Both the position numbers and the translations under genes were made by a program. Under the pieces are notes generated by a model. The model saw nothing but the letters and a program-made list of their open reading frames with translations, was not told where the DNA came from and did no database searches. Positions 14,259 through 23,170 of a DNA stretch of 54,398 nt are shown piece by piece. This DNA is from Bacteroidaceae bacterium (lineage in GTDB: Bacteria > Bacteroidota > Bacteroidia > Bacteroidales > Bacteroidaceae): contig JAFTNW010000039.1 of NCBI GenBank assembly GCA_017451695.1, positions 1 to 54,398 of the forward strand, given 5' to 3'. Position 1 is the first letter of the stretch; every line of letters begins with the position of its first letter.

Positions 14259-15673
14259 TGAAAGTAAATCTGCTCAAATATCTATCCTTTGGTTCATTGG
14301 CATTGCTTCTGGTGGTGCTTGTGGCCTCCACTTTGGTGGGGACTGTGTGGGGTGCAGCCGTTGCGCATGAATATATATACTCCTCACCACTGTTCGCGGC
14401 TCTGTGGGCGGTGATGCTCGTATCGTCGTTGCTTTATATTTTCAAAACTCCTATGAGGCGCGTGGCGGCCTCGCTTTTTCTTCATTTGGCATTTGCCGTG
14501 GTGCTTGTGGGTGCTTTTGTAACTTATTGCACAGCCGAGCGTGGCAGGCTCAACCTGTGCAAGGAGGCCGCCCCGGCAAGCATGTTTGTAACCGATGAAG
14601 GCTCGCTTGCAAAGTTTCCGTTCAGGTTGCTTTTGAAGGATTGCAGGGTGGAGTATTACGAAGATGGCGTTTCGCCGCGCGACTACGTTGCAACCCTTGC
14701 TGTGCTGCCCGCCGTGGGTGATGTTTCTTCGGTATCGCTATCCATGAACAATGTGTACGATAGGGCGGGGTATCGTTTTTGCCTCTCCTCTGTTGATGAC
14801 GATTGCGTAACGCTCCTTGTGAGCCACGATCCTTGGGGTGTGCCAATCTCCTATGCGGGTTATCTGCTCACTGTCATCGGGTTTATTTTTCTGTTTGTGG
14901 CGCGTAACACCCAAAAGCGCGTGCTTATGCAACGCCTTGTGGCAATAGGCTATCCTCGCATAAATATGCCTTCCTTTCATTGGTGGCAGCTTGTTGCGAT
15001 TTCAATGCTTCTCTTTGTTGTTATAGGTTATTTGGGTATATTGCGTTGGGCGGATAGTGGGGTGTTCCCTGTTTCCAATAGTGCTGAGGTGATGATGTTT
15101 ATTGCATGGTGCGCTTTTTTTGCCGTCTTCTTCTTTCGCACGAATCGTACTTTGGCTTTTGGAGCTTTTGTATTGGCTCTTATATGCGCTATCGTCTCGT
15201 TTTCAAGCGGTGTGGGCGCGTCGGGGCCTGTGCAACCGGTGCTGCGCACCCCCTTGCTGCCCATGCACGTTATTACAATAATTCTCTCATATGTTTTTAT
15301 CGGGCTTTTGGCTGTAAATGCGCTTGTATCGCTTGTGGTCTATTGGTTTAATAAAGATTACAGGCGTTTGGAGAATACTGCAGTCAGCGGTCGTGTGATG
15401 CTCTACTATGCCACATGGCTACTTGTGGCGGGTATATTCCTTGGTGCTGCATGGGCCAATATCTCGTGGGGGCGTTATTGGGGTTGGGACCCAAAGGAGG
15501 TTTGGGCGCTTATTACGCTTTTGGTATGCTCGGCGGGCTTTCACACTCGTTCCCTGCCTTTTATGGCTCGCCCGTTGGTGTTCCACGCCTTCTGTTTGGT
15601 GGCTTTCCTTGTGATGCTTTTTACCTTCTTTGGTGTGAATTATCTGCTTGGTGGCTTGCATAGCTATGCATAA
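14258..15673 (+). CDS. ccsA: Cytochrome c biogenesis protein CcsA with N-terminal ResB-like half
   Basis: This membrane protein (471 residues) of the system II cytochrome c maturation pathway carries or attaches haem. The C-terminal half contains the WWD haem-binding signature (WGRYWGWDPKEVWALI, near residue 403) and flanking His residues in helices (MHVITIILSYVF, HTRSLPF, FHAF). The N-terminal half has three to four helices and a periplasmic segment like a short ResB/Ccs1, as in other Bacteroidales fused proteins. I chose the ATG at 14258, overlapping the mntP stop; an upstream GTG pair at 14252 is less likely. Usually a c-type cytochrome gene such as nrfHA is nearby, but none is visible here. 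Confidence 0.85.
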   Translation: MKVNLLKYLSFGSLALLLVVLVASTLVGTVWGAAVAHEYIYSSPLFAALWAVMLVSSLLYIFKTPMRRVAASLFLHLAFAVVLVGAFVTYCTAERGRLNLCKEAAPASMFVTDEGSLAKFPFRLLLKDCRVEYYEDGVSPRDYVATLAVLPAVGDVSSVSLSMNNVYDRAGYRFCLSSVDDDCVTLLVSHDPWGVPISYAGYLLTVIGFIFLFVARNTQKRVLMQRLVAIGYPRINMPSFHWWQLVAISMLLFVVIGYLGILRWADSGVFPVSNSAEVMMFIAWCAFFAVFFFRTNRTLAFGAFVLALICAIVSFSSGVGASGPVQPVLRTPLLPMHVITIILSYVFIGLLAVNALVSLVVYWFNKDYRRLENTAVSGRVMLYYATWLLVAGIFLGAAWANISWGRYWGWDPKEVWALITLLVCSAGFHTRSLPFMARPLVFHAFCLVAFLVMLFTFFGVNYLLGGLHSYA

Positions 15674-15799
15674 CAAATAAAGGCTCACTTGCAAAAGCTG
15701 GTGGCTTGTTCTCAAATCCCCGGTGTTGTTTATCGGCAGTTCTCTCAATAAAATTAGGTAATTATATAGAATTTCAAACAGATTACCAATATTGTCATT

Positions 15800-15985
15800 C
15801 TATATTTACAATGTCATTGGCTCGCTTTGCTTCTTCGCAACCCGTGCGGTGCGACATTGCCGCACTACGCACGACCTTTGCTGCAAAACTCGCCGATAAC
15901 AAAACTTTGTTTTGTCATTCCGAACCTTGTGTGAGGAATCTCTGATTGAGATTTTTCCTCCTTTCAGTCGTCAAAATGACAAAGT
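15800..15985 (+). repeat. Dispersed intergenic repeat, copy 1
   Basis: The element starts TTCTATATTTACAATGTCAT and continues TTGGCTCG...TTCGCAACCC, with a G+C-rich centre (GTGCGGTGCGAC, CACTACGCACGAC). It then runs AACTCGCCGATAACAAAACT and ends in a subelement bounded by TTTGTCATTCCGAAC (from 15913) and AATGACAAA (to 15982). The subelement carries an internal stem GAGGAATCTC/GAGATTTTTCCTC. Parts recur at 42.4, 45.4 and 54.2 kb. Confidence 0.7.
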
Positions 15986-16027
15986 AGTGTGGTTTCGTAT
16001 ATAACCCCCTAAAATTATATTTTTTAT

Positions 16028-16207
16028 GTACTTTCTATGCCGATAGAAAGTACCAAAGACCTCTGCGCATATGGTCGCTTTCTTAACGGAAAACGTAGCT
16101 GATTTTTTGGAGGCTCCGGAAACGTGCGGTATTGCGTTGTGAGAAATTTAACGGCATACCGCACTACGTCCTCGCTGTTTCTCCAAAAAACTTAACGCTC
16201 GTTTTCC
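16028..16207. repeat. Nested palindromic element
   Basis: The first palindrome is GTACTTTCTAT-GCCG-ATAGAAAGTAC (16028-16053). A second, nested one has three matching arm pairs: GGAAAACG/CGTTTTCC (16088-16095, 16200-16207), TTTTTTGGAG/CTCCAAAAAA (16103-16112, 16181-16190, nine or ten pairs) and GTGCGGTAT/ATACCGCAC (16124-16132, 16156-16164). The colinear arms indicate one long interrupted stem, as in a MITE or a structured RNA. Confidence 0.65.
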
Positions 16208-16342
16208 TAAAAGCTTTAATGCGCACTAATGAATACGCTGGGTGCAGTTCTTGTAATCAGAGGTAATTCAAAAACGGAAACCGGTGCCGTAAATGAAACA
16301 ATGGTGAACCCTTGATTTTGCGCAGTCTTGTGTAGTATAAAT

Positions 16343-16399
16343 AACATACACCAAAATCGCGAGTAACTCCAAGAGCTACTCGCGATTTTGGTGTATGTT
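16343..16399. terminator. Terminator of rny (23-base perfect stem)
   Basis: Two perfectly complementary 23-base arms (16343-16365 and 16377-16399; ends AACATACACC and GGTGTATGTT) flank an 11-base loop seven bases after the rny stop. T-rich bases follow on the minus strand (TATTTATA). It is likely a strong terminator working on either strand. Confidence 0.75.
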
Positions 16400-16405
16400 T
16401 AATAC

Positions 16406-17950
16406 TTATCGTGCGTAATTCACGGCACGTGTTTCGCGTATTACTGTAATCTTCACCTGCCCGGGATAGGTCATCTCGTCTTGAATCTTCTTTGCAATCT
16501 CGCCCGACAATAGCTCGGTCTGCTTGTCGTCTATCTTGTCGGCACCCACAATAACGCGCAACTCGCGGCCGGCCTGTATTGCGTAGGTCTTTGTTACACC
16601 GGGGTACGACATAGCAAGCTGTTCAAGGTCGTGCAAACGCTTGATGTATGCCTCTACAATCTCGCGGCGTGCACCGGGGCGTGCACCCGAAATGGCATCG
16701 CACACCTGAACGATGGGGGCTATGAGGCTGGTCATCTCCACCTCGTCGTGGTGAGCACCGATGGCGTTGCAGATGTCGGGTTTCTCCTTGTACTTTTCGG
16801 CTATCTTCATACCATACTCTGCGTGTGGCAGTTCGGTCTCCTCGTCGGGCACCTTGCCAATATCGTGCAACAATCCGGCACGTTTTGCCTTCTTGGGGTT
16901 AAGGCCAAGCTCGGCAGCCATAACTGCGCAGAGGTTGGCGGTTTCGCGTGCGTGCTGCAACAGGTTCTGTCCGTATGATGAACGGTATTTCATCTTTCCT
17001 ATGATGCGAATGAGTTCGGGGTGCAGGCCATGTATTCCAAGGTCGATGGTAGTGCGTTTACCGGTTTCGATAATCTCCTCCTCAATCTGTTTCTTTACCT
17101 TGGCAACAACCTCCTCAATGCGTGCAGGGTGTATGCGGCCGTCGGCTACAAGCTGGTGCAGTGCAAGGCGGGCAATCTCGCGGCGTACAGGGTCGAATGC
17201 GCTCAATACAATGGCCTCGGGGGTGTCGTCCACCACAATCTCCACACCGGTGGCAGCCTCCAATGCGCGTATGTTGCGGCCCTCGCGGCCGATGATGCGG
17301 CCCTTCATCTCGTCGTTGTCAATGTGGAACACGGTTACCGAGTTCTCTATCGCGGTCTCTGTGGCTACGCGCTGTATTGTCTGTATGACAATCTTCTTCG
17401 CCTCTTTGCCTGCGGTCATCTTGGCATCGTCTATAATGTCGTTGATGTACGATGCAGCCTGTGTCTTAGCCTCCTCTTTAAGAGATTCCACAAGGCGCTC
17501 TTTTGCATCCTCGGCCGAAAGACCGCTTATAGCCTCGAGTTTCTCGCGCTCTTGCAAGTGCAGTTTGTCAAGTTCCTCCTGCTTGCGCTCAAGCAACCCT
17601 TTCTGTGCTTCGAGGTTTTCGCGCAAGTTCTCAACCTCGTTCTTGCGGCGCTGAAGGTCCTCGTTGCGTTGGTTGAACTGAATCTCGCGCTGTTTCAAAT
17701 GGTGCTCGGCCTGCTGAATCTTGTTGTTTCTCTGTGAAATCTCTTTTTCAAGCTCGGCCTTCTTGTTCAGGAATTTCTCCTTTACCTCGAGTAGTTTGTT
17801 CTTCTTTATGACTTCAGCCTCTTTGTGCGCCTCGTCTATGATGCGCTGGAATTTGGACTTGAAGCCGTAACGTATTATTACGTATTGGCAGATGCAGCCT
17901 ATAAGTGCTCCTGCAACTGCGCCAATGATTAATGATGTTGATGTAAGCAT
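16406..17950 (-). CDS. rny: Ribonuclease Y
   Basis: This membrane-anchored endoribonuclease starts mRNA decay. The N-terminal helix (about residues 5-27) anchors it. A long coiled coil (about 30-200, rich in Glu, Lys and Gln) follows, then a KH domain with [21 protein letters not shown]. The HD domain holds [18 protein letters not shown] and [12 protein letters not shown], with the metal-binding His-Asp pair, and a downstream AIGAHHDE. At 514 residues it is full length. It is the last gene downstream of zapA, separated from it by a hairpin at 17981-18037. Confidence 0.97.
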   Translation of the reverse strand: MLTSTSLIIGAVAGALIGCICQYVIIRYGFKSKFQRIIDEAHKEAEVIKKNKLLEVKEKFLNKKAELEKEISQRNNKIQQAEHHLKQREIQFNQRNEDLQRRKNEVENLRENLEAQKGLLERKQEELDKLHLQEREKLEAISGLSAEDAKERLVESLKEEAKTQAASYINDIIDDAKMTAGKEAKKIVIQTIQRVATETAIENSVTVFHIDNDEMKGRIIGREGRNIRALEAATGVEIVVDDTPEAIVLSAFDPVRREIARLALHQLVADGRIHPARIEEVVAKVKKQIEEEIIETGKRTTIDLGIHGLHPELIRIIGKMKYRSSYGQNLLQHARETANLCAVMAAELGLNPKKAKRAGLLHDIGKVPDEETELPHAEYGMKIAEKYKEKPDICNAIGAHHDEVEMTSLIAPIVQVCDAISGARPGARREIVEAYIKRLHDLEQLAMSYPGVTKTYAIQAGRELRVIVGADKIDDKQTELLSGEIAKKIQDEMTYPGQVKITVIRETRAVNYAR

Positions 17951-17980
17951 AGTGTTACGTTATTAAAATATATAATAAAA

Positions 17981-18037
17981 CGCACCGCAATATTCAAGCC
18001 CGATGTTTTACATCGGCTTTGTGAATATGGCAATGCG
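17981..18037 (-). terminator. Hairpin between zapA and rny
   Basis: Imperfect arms of about 26 bases (CGCATTGCC...GCCGATGT and ACATCGGGCTTGAATATT...GCG, minus strand) form a long hairpin followed by TTTTATTATATATTTT. It may terminate zapA or lower read-through into rny. At about 110 bases the gap is too short for a 6S RNA, which sits by zapA in some bacteria. Confidence 0.55.
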
Positions 18038-18061
18038 TGAATTCTAAATAAAAAAGCGGAA

Positions 18062-18358
18062 TCACTTATTTCCCTGCAAAGTGTTGTCAATGAGGCGCGA
18101 GAATTCGTTTACTTTTCTCAAAACCTCGGCCGACCCTGCGTCGTCGGTCTGCTTCACCTTCTCCAAGGCAATGTCGAGTGCGGCCATTATGAGAACACGC
18201 ACATCGCCCTCGCCCGAAAAATATTTTTTATATATAGCCAGCTTGTCGTTTGTAAGACGCGCCGCCTGGCGGTAGTAGGGTTCCTCGCTTGCTTTCACTG
18301 TGAGCGGGAACGATATTCCGTCAATTATAAGGTTGATTCCTAATTCTCTATCTTCCAT
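18062..18358 (-). CDS. zapA: Cell division protein ZapA-like
   Basis: ZapA bundles FtsZ filaments at the division ring. The product (98 residues from the ATG at 18358, MEDRELGINLIIDG) has an N-terminal beta region followed by EEPYYRQAARLTNDKLAIYKKYF and a C-terminal coiled coil (VLIMAALDIALEKVKQ, VLRKVNEFSRLIDNTL), matching the ZapA layout and length. A longer frame starting at 18403 would overlap the upstream gene and adds residues without family support. It is probably co-transcribed with the coiled-coil gene 20 bases upstream. Confidence 0.8.
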   Translation of the reverse strand: MEDRELGINLIIDGISFPLTVKASEEPYYRQAARLTNDKLAIYKKYFSGEGDVRVLIMAALDIALEKVKQTDDAGSAEVLRKVNEFSRLIDNTLQGNK

Positions 18359-18378
18359 TTGCACGGTCTCTTTAATGG

Positions 18379-18672
18379 TTATTTTTTCAGCGACTCGATG
18401 CATCGGTCGATTTCACGCACCAGCTTCGATAATCTCTCTCGCGTTTGCCCTATTTCGCTATCGCTGAGTGTTATTACCTTTGCCTGTTTCAGATTGTTGT
18501 AGTTTTTCTCCAACGAATCGCAACGCAGCTGCAACTCTTTGAGGCTGTTCTCTCTTTGCTCTATAAGAGATTCAAGCTCGCTGTTGCGCTCTTGCAACTT
18601 TTTGTAGTTGTGCAACAGCAGATGGAGCTTTTGCTCAAAGTGCATCAATGTTATTCTATCGTTTTCGGTCAT
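18379..18672 (-). CDS. Small coiled-coil protein upstream of zapA
   Basis: The product, 97 residues from the ATG at 18672 (MTENDRITLMHFEQKLHLLL), is almost wholly a coiled coil with heptads across about residues 8-70 (YKKLQERNSELESLIEQREN, LKELQLRCDSLEKNYNNLKQ) and ends in a basic helix (ERLSKLVREIDRCIESLKK). It occupies the slot that holds a conserved ZapA-neighbour hypothetical (ZapB-like in layout) in Bacteroidales. Coupling with zapA suggests a division role, but no function is shown. A -7 box TATATTTG lies 20 bases upstream of the ATG, which argues against the in-frame ATG at 18753. Confidence 0.7.
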   Translation of the reverse strand: MTENDRITLMHFEQKLHLLLHNYKKLQERNSELESLIEQRENSLKELQLRCDSLEKNYNNLKQAKVITLSDSEIGQTRERLSKLVREIDRCIESLKK

Positions 18673-18691
18673 AATACGACAATCATTATTG

Positions 18692-18699
18692 CAAATATA
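18692..18699 (-). promoter_or_regulatory. -7 box of the coiled-coil/zapA operon
   Basis: TATATTTG on the minus strand, 20 bases before the ATG at 18672, fits TAnnTTTG. The -33 position is T-rich (TTTC) rather than a clear TTTG. Confidence 0.5.
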
Positions 18700-18828
18700 T
18701 AAGATTTTTTGGATATTTGAAAGAATTGTGTGCTTTTTTGCAGCCATTTTCAAATTCTCTATGGAATATATTGTGAAATATGATGCAAAAGTGGGAATGT
18801 TATGCGAGTTGTAAATGATACGTTTGTA

Positions 18829-19428
18829 TTATAGCACTCCCGTGGCATGGAACAGCGCATGGTAGAATTCGGCTTTCTTTTCGGGTGCCAGCGGGTAGGC
18901 GCGGGATGTGGATGGCATGCGCCACAGTGTTATGACGCGCTCGCCATAGTGTATCCTTGTACTTTCGCCTATCTTGGGCGACATTACCGCGTGTGGTGCA
19001 AGCACTGTTTCTGCCGCCTTTTCGCCTGTAACGGCTATGTGGTGGCAGTGGGGCATGCGGGCAAGCAGGGCTGCGATGTCGGTGGCTTCCACTATTTGCA
19101 GCCGGGCATCGGAGGCATTGCCACTCAAACGGTGTACGGCCGTTGCAGCATCGTAGAGAGCGATGCCTTTCTCGGCAAGGAATTCTTTTATCTCCTTCTC
19201 CTTGAATCGCTTGCCTTGTTTTTCTATAAAATGCTCCTTCTCACCGAAGAAAATCAGCCCTATTACCTTCCAAAAATCATTGGTTATGTTAGGGTAATAG
19301 AAATCCATGGACCAGCGAATGCGCGGCGGTGGAAAACTGCCTAAAAACAGTATTTTGGCATTTGCAGGTGCAAAGGGCTCCCATGGGTGTCTCTCTATGG
19401 CGGTGGTTGTGCTTGTTGCTTTTGTCAT
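18829..19428 (-). CDS. Uracil-DNA glycosylase family protein (Mug/TDG-like)
   Basis: The protein (199 residues) fits the uracil-DNA glycosylase superfamily, of the kind annotated in Bacteroidales as mismatch or deoxyinosine glycosylase. The motif ILFLGSFPPPRIRWSMDFYY, followed by PNITNDFWKVIG, corresponds to the catalytic GxxPg region. A later HIAVTGEKAA and WRMPSTSRAYPLA match the second conserved loop (MPSTSxA/N). It is likely to remove uracil or deaminated bases opposite G. The start overlaps the DUF2156 stop by 4 bases, implying a two-gene operon. Confidence 0.8.
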   Translation of the reverse strand: MTKATSTTTAIERHPWEPFAPANAKILFLGSFPPPRIRWSMDFYYPNITNDFWKVIGLIFFGEKEHFIEKQGKRFKEKEIKEFLAEKGIALYDAATAVHRLSGNASDARLQIVEATDIAALLARMPHCHHIAVTGEKAAETVLAPHAVMSPKIGESTRIHYGERVITLWRMPSTSRAYPLAPEKKAEFYHALFHATGVL

Positions 19429-20318
19429 TTTTCTTGCGTGAACTCGTAGCGGTTGAGCATGGTGATGGGGTTGTATGCTCGCTTGGCTTGGCGCAGCCCC
19501 TCGTTGCCGAGGTCCTCTTCGCGGTTTATGAGGGTTACTTGTGGCATTTCGCCTATAATGTCGGCTGCAAACTCGCTGGTGAGTGTTTCGCCCAATCCGG
19601 CATACTCTCTGTCAGCCTTTTCGATGTGTATGTATAGCATGTCCCCCCACACCTCACCTAGTGTGAATGCCACCACTTTGTCATCAACCTTTATAAGGCC
19701 TGCGGGTTGCGGGTATATAGGCAGGTTGCGCACGGTGGCTATGCTCTGGTGTACCTCGTAGCAACGCATTATGGCTTCGTCGCAGCCCTTGCCAAGCAGG
19801 AATTCCACCACTGCGGGTATATCCTCCATGGTGCAGCGCTTGTATTCGTAACCGGGGTAGTCGGCAAGGAATTTCTTTTTTCGGTTACGGCGTTTGTTAA
19901 GTGCCTTTCCTTGCAGGGTAGCGATATCCTCGGCGCGGTGTATATAATCGGCCCAGCCGTCAAGCTCCTTCATGCTGTGGGTGGGTAGCTGTGCTGCTAT
20001 CTCTGTGGCAACATCCTCGGGTGCTGCTGTTATGCGTAGCGAGGTGCCGCTTTGGGTGCAATGCTCTTGCAGCAGTGCAATGCTCTCTTTCAGGGGCAGG
20101 CTGCCTATGGGTGGCATAAAGGCGGGTGTGGCAAGGTCAAGTTCCGATAGTGAGCGTATAAAAAGTGTGTCGTTCTCTACTGCATATTCGTAGTGCATAT
20201 ATTCGGACCACATGACTAGGTTGCCCGGGGTGTAGTCGCACGAGTGGGTAAGGGCTCTGGCTGCAAAGCTTTTGAGCGTCTCTATTGCATCTATGGTTAT
20301 AGGCTTGAATGTAAGCAT
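19425..20318 (-). CDS. DUF2156 (phosphatidylglycerol lysyltransferase-like) protein
   Basis: This protein of 297 residues has the twin GNAT-like layout of DUF2156, related to the C-terminal domain of MprF and to FemX-type aminoacyl transferases. Recognisable segments are SCDYTPGNLVMWSEYMHYEY, the basic KALNKRRNRKKKFLADYPGY and the acyl-CoA-type loop DKVVAFTLGEVWGDMLYIHIEKAD. It ends with NREEDLGNEGLRQAKRAYNP, the DLGxxGLRxAK signature of the family. It lacks the MprF membrane domain and is probably cytosolic. The substrate is unknown. Confidence 0.82.
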   Translation of the reverse strand: MLTFKPITIDAIETLKSFAARALTHSCDYTPGNLVMWSEYMHYEYAVENDTLFIRSLSELDLATPAFMPPIGSLPLKESIALLQEHCTQSGTSLRITAAPEDVATEIAAQLPTHSMKELDGWADYIHRAEDIATLQGKALNKRRNRKKKFLADYPGYEYKRCTMEDIPAVVEFLLGKGCDEAIMRCYEVHQSIATVRNLPIYPQPAGLIKVDDKVVAFTLGEVWGDMLYIHIEKADREYAGLGETLTSEFAADIIGEMPQVTLINREEDLGNEGLRQAKRAYNPITMLNRYEFTQEK

Positions 20319-20336
20319 GGTTACATGTAAATAAAA

Positions 20337-20368
20337 GAGGCTGCACGGCTTGTGTGCGTGGCAGCCTC
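20337..20368 (-). terminator. Terminator between two minus-strand genes
   Basis: GAGGCTGC (20337-20344) and GCAGCCTC (20361-20368) form a stem. On the minus strand it is followed by TTTTATTT. It ends the transcript of the gene at 20379-21008 and separates it from the DUF2156 gene. Confidence 0.7.
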
Positions 20369-20378
20369 CGTAAGTGGG

Positions 20379-21008
20379 TTACTTTGTTACCTCGTCGCTG
20401 TTGGGGCGTGGCTCCTTCTTGGCGAGGGTGATAATTTTATATACGTAATTGCTTATCCACTCCTCCGAATAGCCGAGTTTTTCTTTGTATTGGCGCACTG
20501 CATATACGGTTTGGAAGGTGGCCTCGTCTTTCCAGCTGTTCTTTGTGAGGATGTCGTTTACAATCTTCTCGGTCATGCCTTTGAGCAGTTTGTGGAAAAT
20601 GGATGGTATGCGGAATTTCCACTGCATGAGGTTGCCCACAAGCATCATGAGGTCGTTGTTGAATCCTTGGAATGTGAACAGATAGGGCTGCACATCGTTT
20701 ATTCTCTTGCAGTTTTTCTTTATCGAGAGGTCTATCTCTTTGAAGAAATTGTCGTTGAGGCCGTAAATTTGTTCAAGCATCTTTTTGCAACGGCTCTTCT
20801 CGGCAACGCCCAGCTTGTTGTTCTGTGTGGCCACTTTAAGTGTGCGCTTGAAGGTGGCAAGGTCGGGCAACATGCCAATGTTTGTTATACCGAGGTTCGC
20901 TGCAAGTACCGATTGATAATACACGCGTATGAGGGTCATGAAATCCTCCATGCCACCGATACGTTGCTCGCTATCTTTCTTTTTTCTGAAAAAATCAAAT
21001 AGTCCCAT
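20379..21008 (-). CDS. Conserved hypothetical protein downstream of yidC
   Basis: I do not recognise a named domain. The 209-residue product begins MGLFDFFRKKKDSEQRIGGM and appears helical and cytosolic with no signal or membrane segment. It is basic (NKLGVAEKSRCKKMLEQIYG, IDLSIKKNCKRIND). The start lies 10 bases after the yidC stop, so the gene is likely in the yidC transcript. It resembles conserved Bacteroidales hypotheticals in this position; no function should be assumed. Confidence 0.7.
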   Translation of the reverse strand: MGLFDFFRKKKDSEQRIGGMEDFMTLIRVYYQSVLAANLGITNIGMLPDLATFKRTLKVATQNNKLGVAEKSRCKKMLEQIYGLNDNFFKEIDLSIKKNCKRINDVQPYLFTFQGFNNDLMMLVGNLMQWKFRIPSIFHKLLKGMTEKIVNDILTKNSWKDEATFQTVYAVRQYKEKLGYSEEWISNYVYKIITLAKKEPRPNSDEVTK

Positions 21009-21018
21009 TGTTTATATA

Positions 21019-22950
21019 TTATTTTTTGTTTTTACGTCTTTGCTGTTCCTCGAGCATGCGCTGCTGTTGCTCTTGCAATGCCTCGAGGCGTGCCATGAGG
21101 CTGCTCTGTTTCTTGGGGTTGTTCTTGTTCTTTTCGTTGTACTCTTCCATCTTGCGGAGCAAATCCTGCTCGTTCACCGTTCTTCTGAGGTAGATGAAAA
21201 TGAGAACGCTTATAAGGGTAGATACAAAATAGTAGTAGTTAAGGCCCGAAGAGTAGTCATTAAAGATGAAGAAGAACATAATGGGCATCAGGTACATCAT
21301 CCAACGCATGATTTTTGCCTGTTGCTCTTGCTCGGGCGAGCCGCCCATGCTGGGCTGCATCTTCGATGTGTAATATGTGTTTAGTATCTGTGTGATACAG
21401 AACAGCAAACAGAATATGCTTATATGGTTACCGATGGGCCATATTGAGGTGTTCCACTGAATGAGCGCGTCGAACGACGAGAGGTCATTGGCCCACAGGA
21501 AACTCTCCTGGCGCAACTCTATTGCGTTTGGCACAAAGTTGAACATGGCAATAAATACGGGCATCTGTATGAGCATAGGCAGGCAACCGCCCATGGGGCT
21601 TGCGCCATACTTGCTGTATAGTCCCATAATCTCCTGTTGCTTTTTCAGTGCATCCTCTGCCTTTGTGTATTTGGCGTTTATCTCATCTATATATGGCTTT
21701 AATGCACGCATTTTTGCCGATGAAATGTACGATTTGTATGTGAAGGGGTAAACAATTGCCTTTACAATGAGTGTGAGTAAGAGCAGTACGATACCCATGT
21801 TGAGCCCCCAGCTGTTGAGCCAGTCGAACAGGTAGATTATGAAGAAACGGTTTATCCAGCGTACAATGGGCCAGCCAAAGTAAATCAACTTTTGCAGCTC
21901 CAAATCCTTGTCGTTGTTTATCGCAAGGTGGTTGCTGGCTACGAGGTCCGAGTATTTGTTGGGGCCGAAGTAGAATTGGATGTCTGTTGTAACCTTGCCT
22001 GTGGGGTCAAAGGGGGTATATACCGATGCAAAGCACTCTTTCAGGAATCCTTTACCTTCGTTTATTGTGTCCGACTCCAAATAGGCATCGGTGAACTGCT
22101 CGCCGGCAATCATTATGCACGAGAAGAATTGGTTCTTGAACGCAACCCAGTCGAGAGGCTCGGTAAGTGTTTCCTCGTCGCTCTTCATCTCGCTCAGATA
22201 GTCGGTGTCGTCATCGGCAATCTTGTATGTAACGGTTGAGTATTGCTGTTCGAATTTGTATCCCTTCTCCTGCTGGCGCATCAGTTGCTCCCAACCTATA
22301 CCCATCTTGCGCATGGAGCTTGGGAAGAATCCCTGCATGTTGTGTGCATCTATGGCAAGGTTTACCATGTAGCTGTCGGGCAGTAGTCGGTATGCAAAAT
22401 CAATGTATTTGTCCTCGGTGAATGCAAGGCGCATCACCACGCTGCTATCGCTCTTCTCGCGTGGGGTAAAATAGAACTCGTTGGTTTCAATGTTGCTCTC
22501 CTTGCCGTCAAATGTAAAATACATCTGGTTTTTGAACTCCTGTTTACGTCCCCTGCTGTCGGCATAAACGATATTATCCTTGTCGTTAAAGAGGGTGAGG
22601 TCGTTACCTTCCTGGTCTTTATAATCGAAAAGTGTGGCAGATGTTATTTTGCCACCTAATGTGGATAACTCTATCTTCACCTTGTCGTTGGAGAGTGTTA
22701 CCTGCTCCTCGGTGCCGTTCAATACGTTGAAAAAGAACGATGCGCTGTCGCTCTTCTGCTGTTCTATGGCAGCCTCTTCGGCAGCTATTATTTTCTGTTT
22801 GGCAGCCTCCTCGGCTCTCTGTATGGCGGCTATTGAATCTTGATAACGCTGTTGCGCCTGTGCCTGTTCGGGGTTGGGGCGGTTGAAATAGAAGAATGCC
22901 ACAAAGAGCAATCCTATAAGTGCAAATCCTGTAATACTGTTTTTATCCAT
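21019..22950 (-). CDS. yidC: Membrane protein insertase YidC
   Basis: YidC inserts and folds inner-membrane proteins with or without the Sec translocon. I chose the ATG at 22950 (MDKNSITGFALIGLLFVAFF), which begins with the expected N-terminal anchor. The upstream in-frame extension to 23034 would enter the promoter region. A charged linker and a large periplasmic beta domain (about residues 70-340) precede the conserved insertase core. The core includes VKAIVYPFTYKSYISSAKMR, MGGCLPMLIQMPVFIAMFNF and the final helices MRWMMYLMPIMFFFIFNDYS. The tail is a basic, Gln- and Arg-rich helix, as expected for ribosome contact. The length of 643 residues is usual for Bacteroidetes. Confidence 0.95.
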   Translation of the reverse strand: MDKNSITGFALIGLLFVAFFYFNRPNPEQAQAQQRYQDSIAAIQRAEEAAKQKIIAAEEAAIEQQKSDSASFFFNVLNGTEEQVTLSNDKVKIELSTLGGKITSATLFDYKDQEGNDLTLFNDKDNIVYADSRGRKQEFKNQMYFTFDGKESNIETNEFYFTPREKSDSSVVMRLAFTEDKYIDFAYRLLPDSYMVNLAIDAHNMQGFFPSSMRKMGIGWEQLMRQQEKGYKFEQQYSTVTYKIADDDTDYLSEMKSDEETLTEPLDWVAFKNQFFSCIMIAGEQFTDAYLESDTINEGKGFLKECFASVYTPFDPTGKVTTDIQFYFGPNKYSDLVASNHLAINNDKDLELQKLIYFGWPIVRWINRFFIIYLFDWLNSWGLNMGIVLLLLTLIVKAIVYPFTYKSYISSAKMRALKPYIDEINAKYTKAEDALKKQQEIMGLYSKYGASPMGGCLPMLIQMPVFIAMFNFVPNAIELRQESFLWANDLSSFDALIQWNTSIWPIGNHISIFCLLFCITQILNTYYTSKMQPSMGGSPEQEQQAKIMRWMMYLMPIMFFFIFNDYSSGLNYYYFVSTLISVLIFIYLRRTVNEQDLLRKMEEYNEKNKNNPKKQSSLMARLEALQEQQQRMLEEQQRRKNKK

Positions 22951-23048
22951 AATCGGTTTTTTGTTTCTTTCAATAAATTTATCTTGGCAGTGATATGAAA
23001 CTTGTTTCAATATTTTACTGCGAGTGCCATTCATTTTCGCACAAGGTG

Positions 23049-23056
23049 CAAAGATA
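23049..23056 (-). promoter_or_regulatory. -7 box of yidC
   Basis: TATCTTTG on the minus strand matches TAnnTTTG and leaves a leader of about 95 bases before the yidC ATG. Confidence 0.5.
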
Positions 23057-23170
23057 GCAAAAATAAAAGTATTTTCACCCGCTTTATTTTGTAAAATTAT
23101 CTAAATCTCTGTTTTATTACGTAATTTAATTTATAACAGATATTTTTTAGAGTATATGGCGAAAAAATAG

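Larger units (their letters stand above)
15674..16405. other. Repeat-rich intergenic region between ccsA and rny
   Basis: No gene is supported in these 732 bases. The region contains, in order, a dispersed repeat (15800-15990), a pair of palindromic elements (16028-16207), a short unique stretch, and the terminator hairpin at 16343-16399. Short open frames here are repeat sequence. Confidence 0.7.

Noticed and set aside
15674..16405. CRISPR array in the repeat-rich intergenic region
   Set aside because: Repeats are few, diverged and not regularly spaced; they are dispersed or palindromic elements.
17951..18061. 6S RNA between zapA and rny
   Set aside because: The gap is only 111 bases and forms a simple long hairpin with a U-rich tail, better explained as a terminator.
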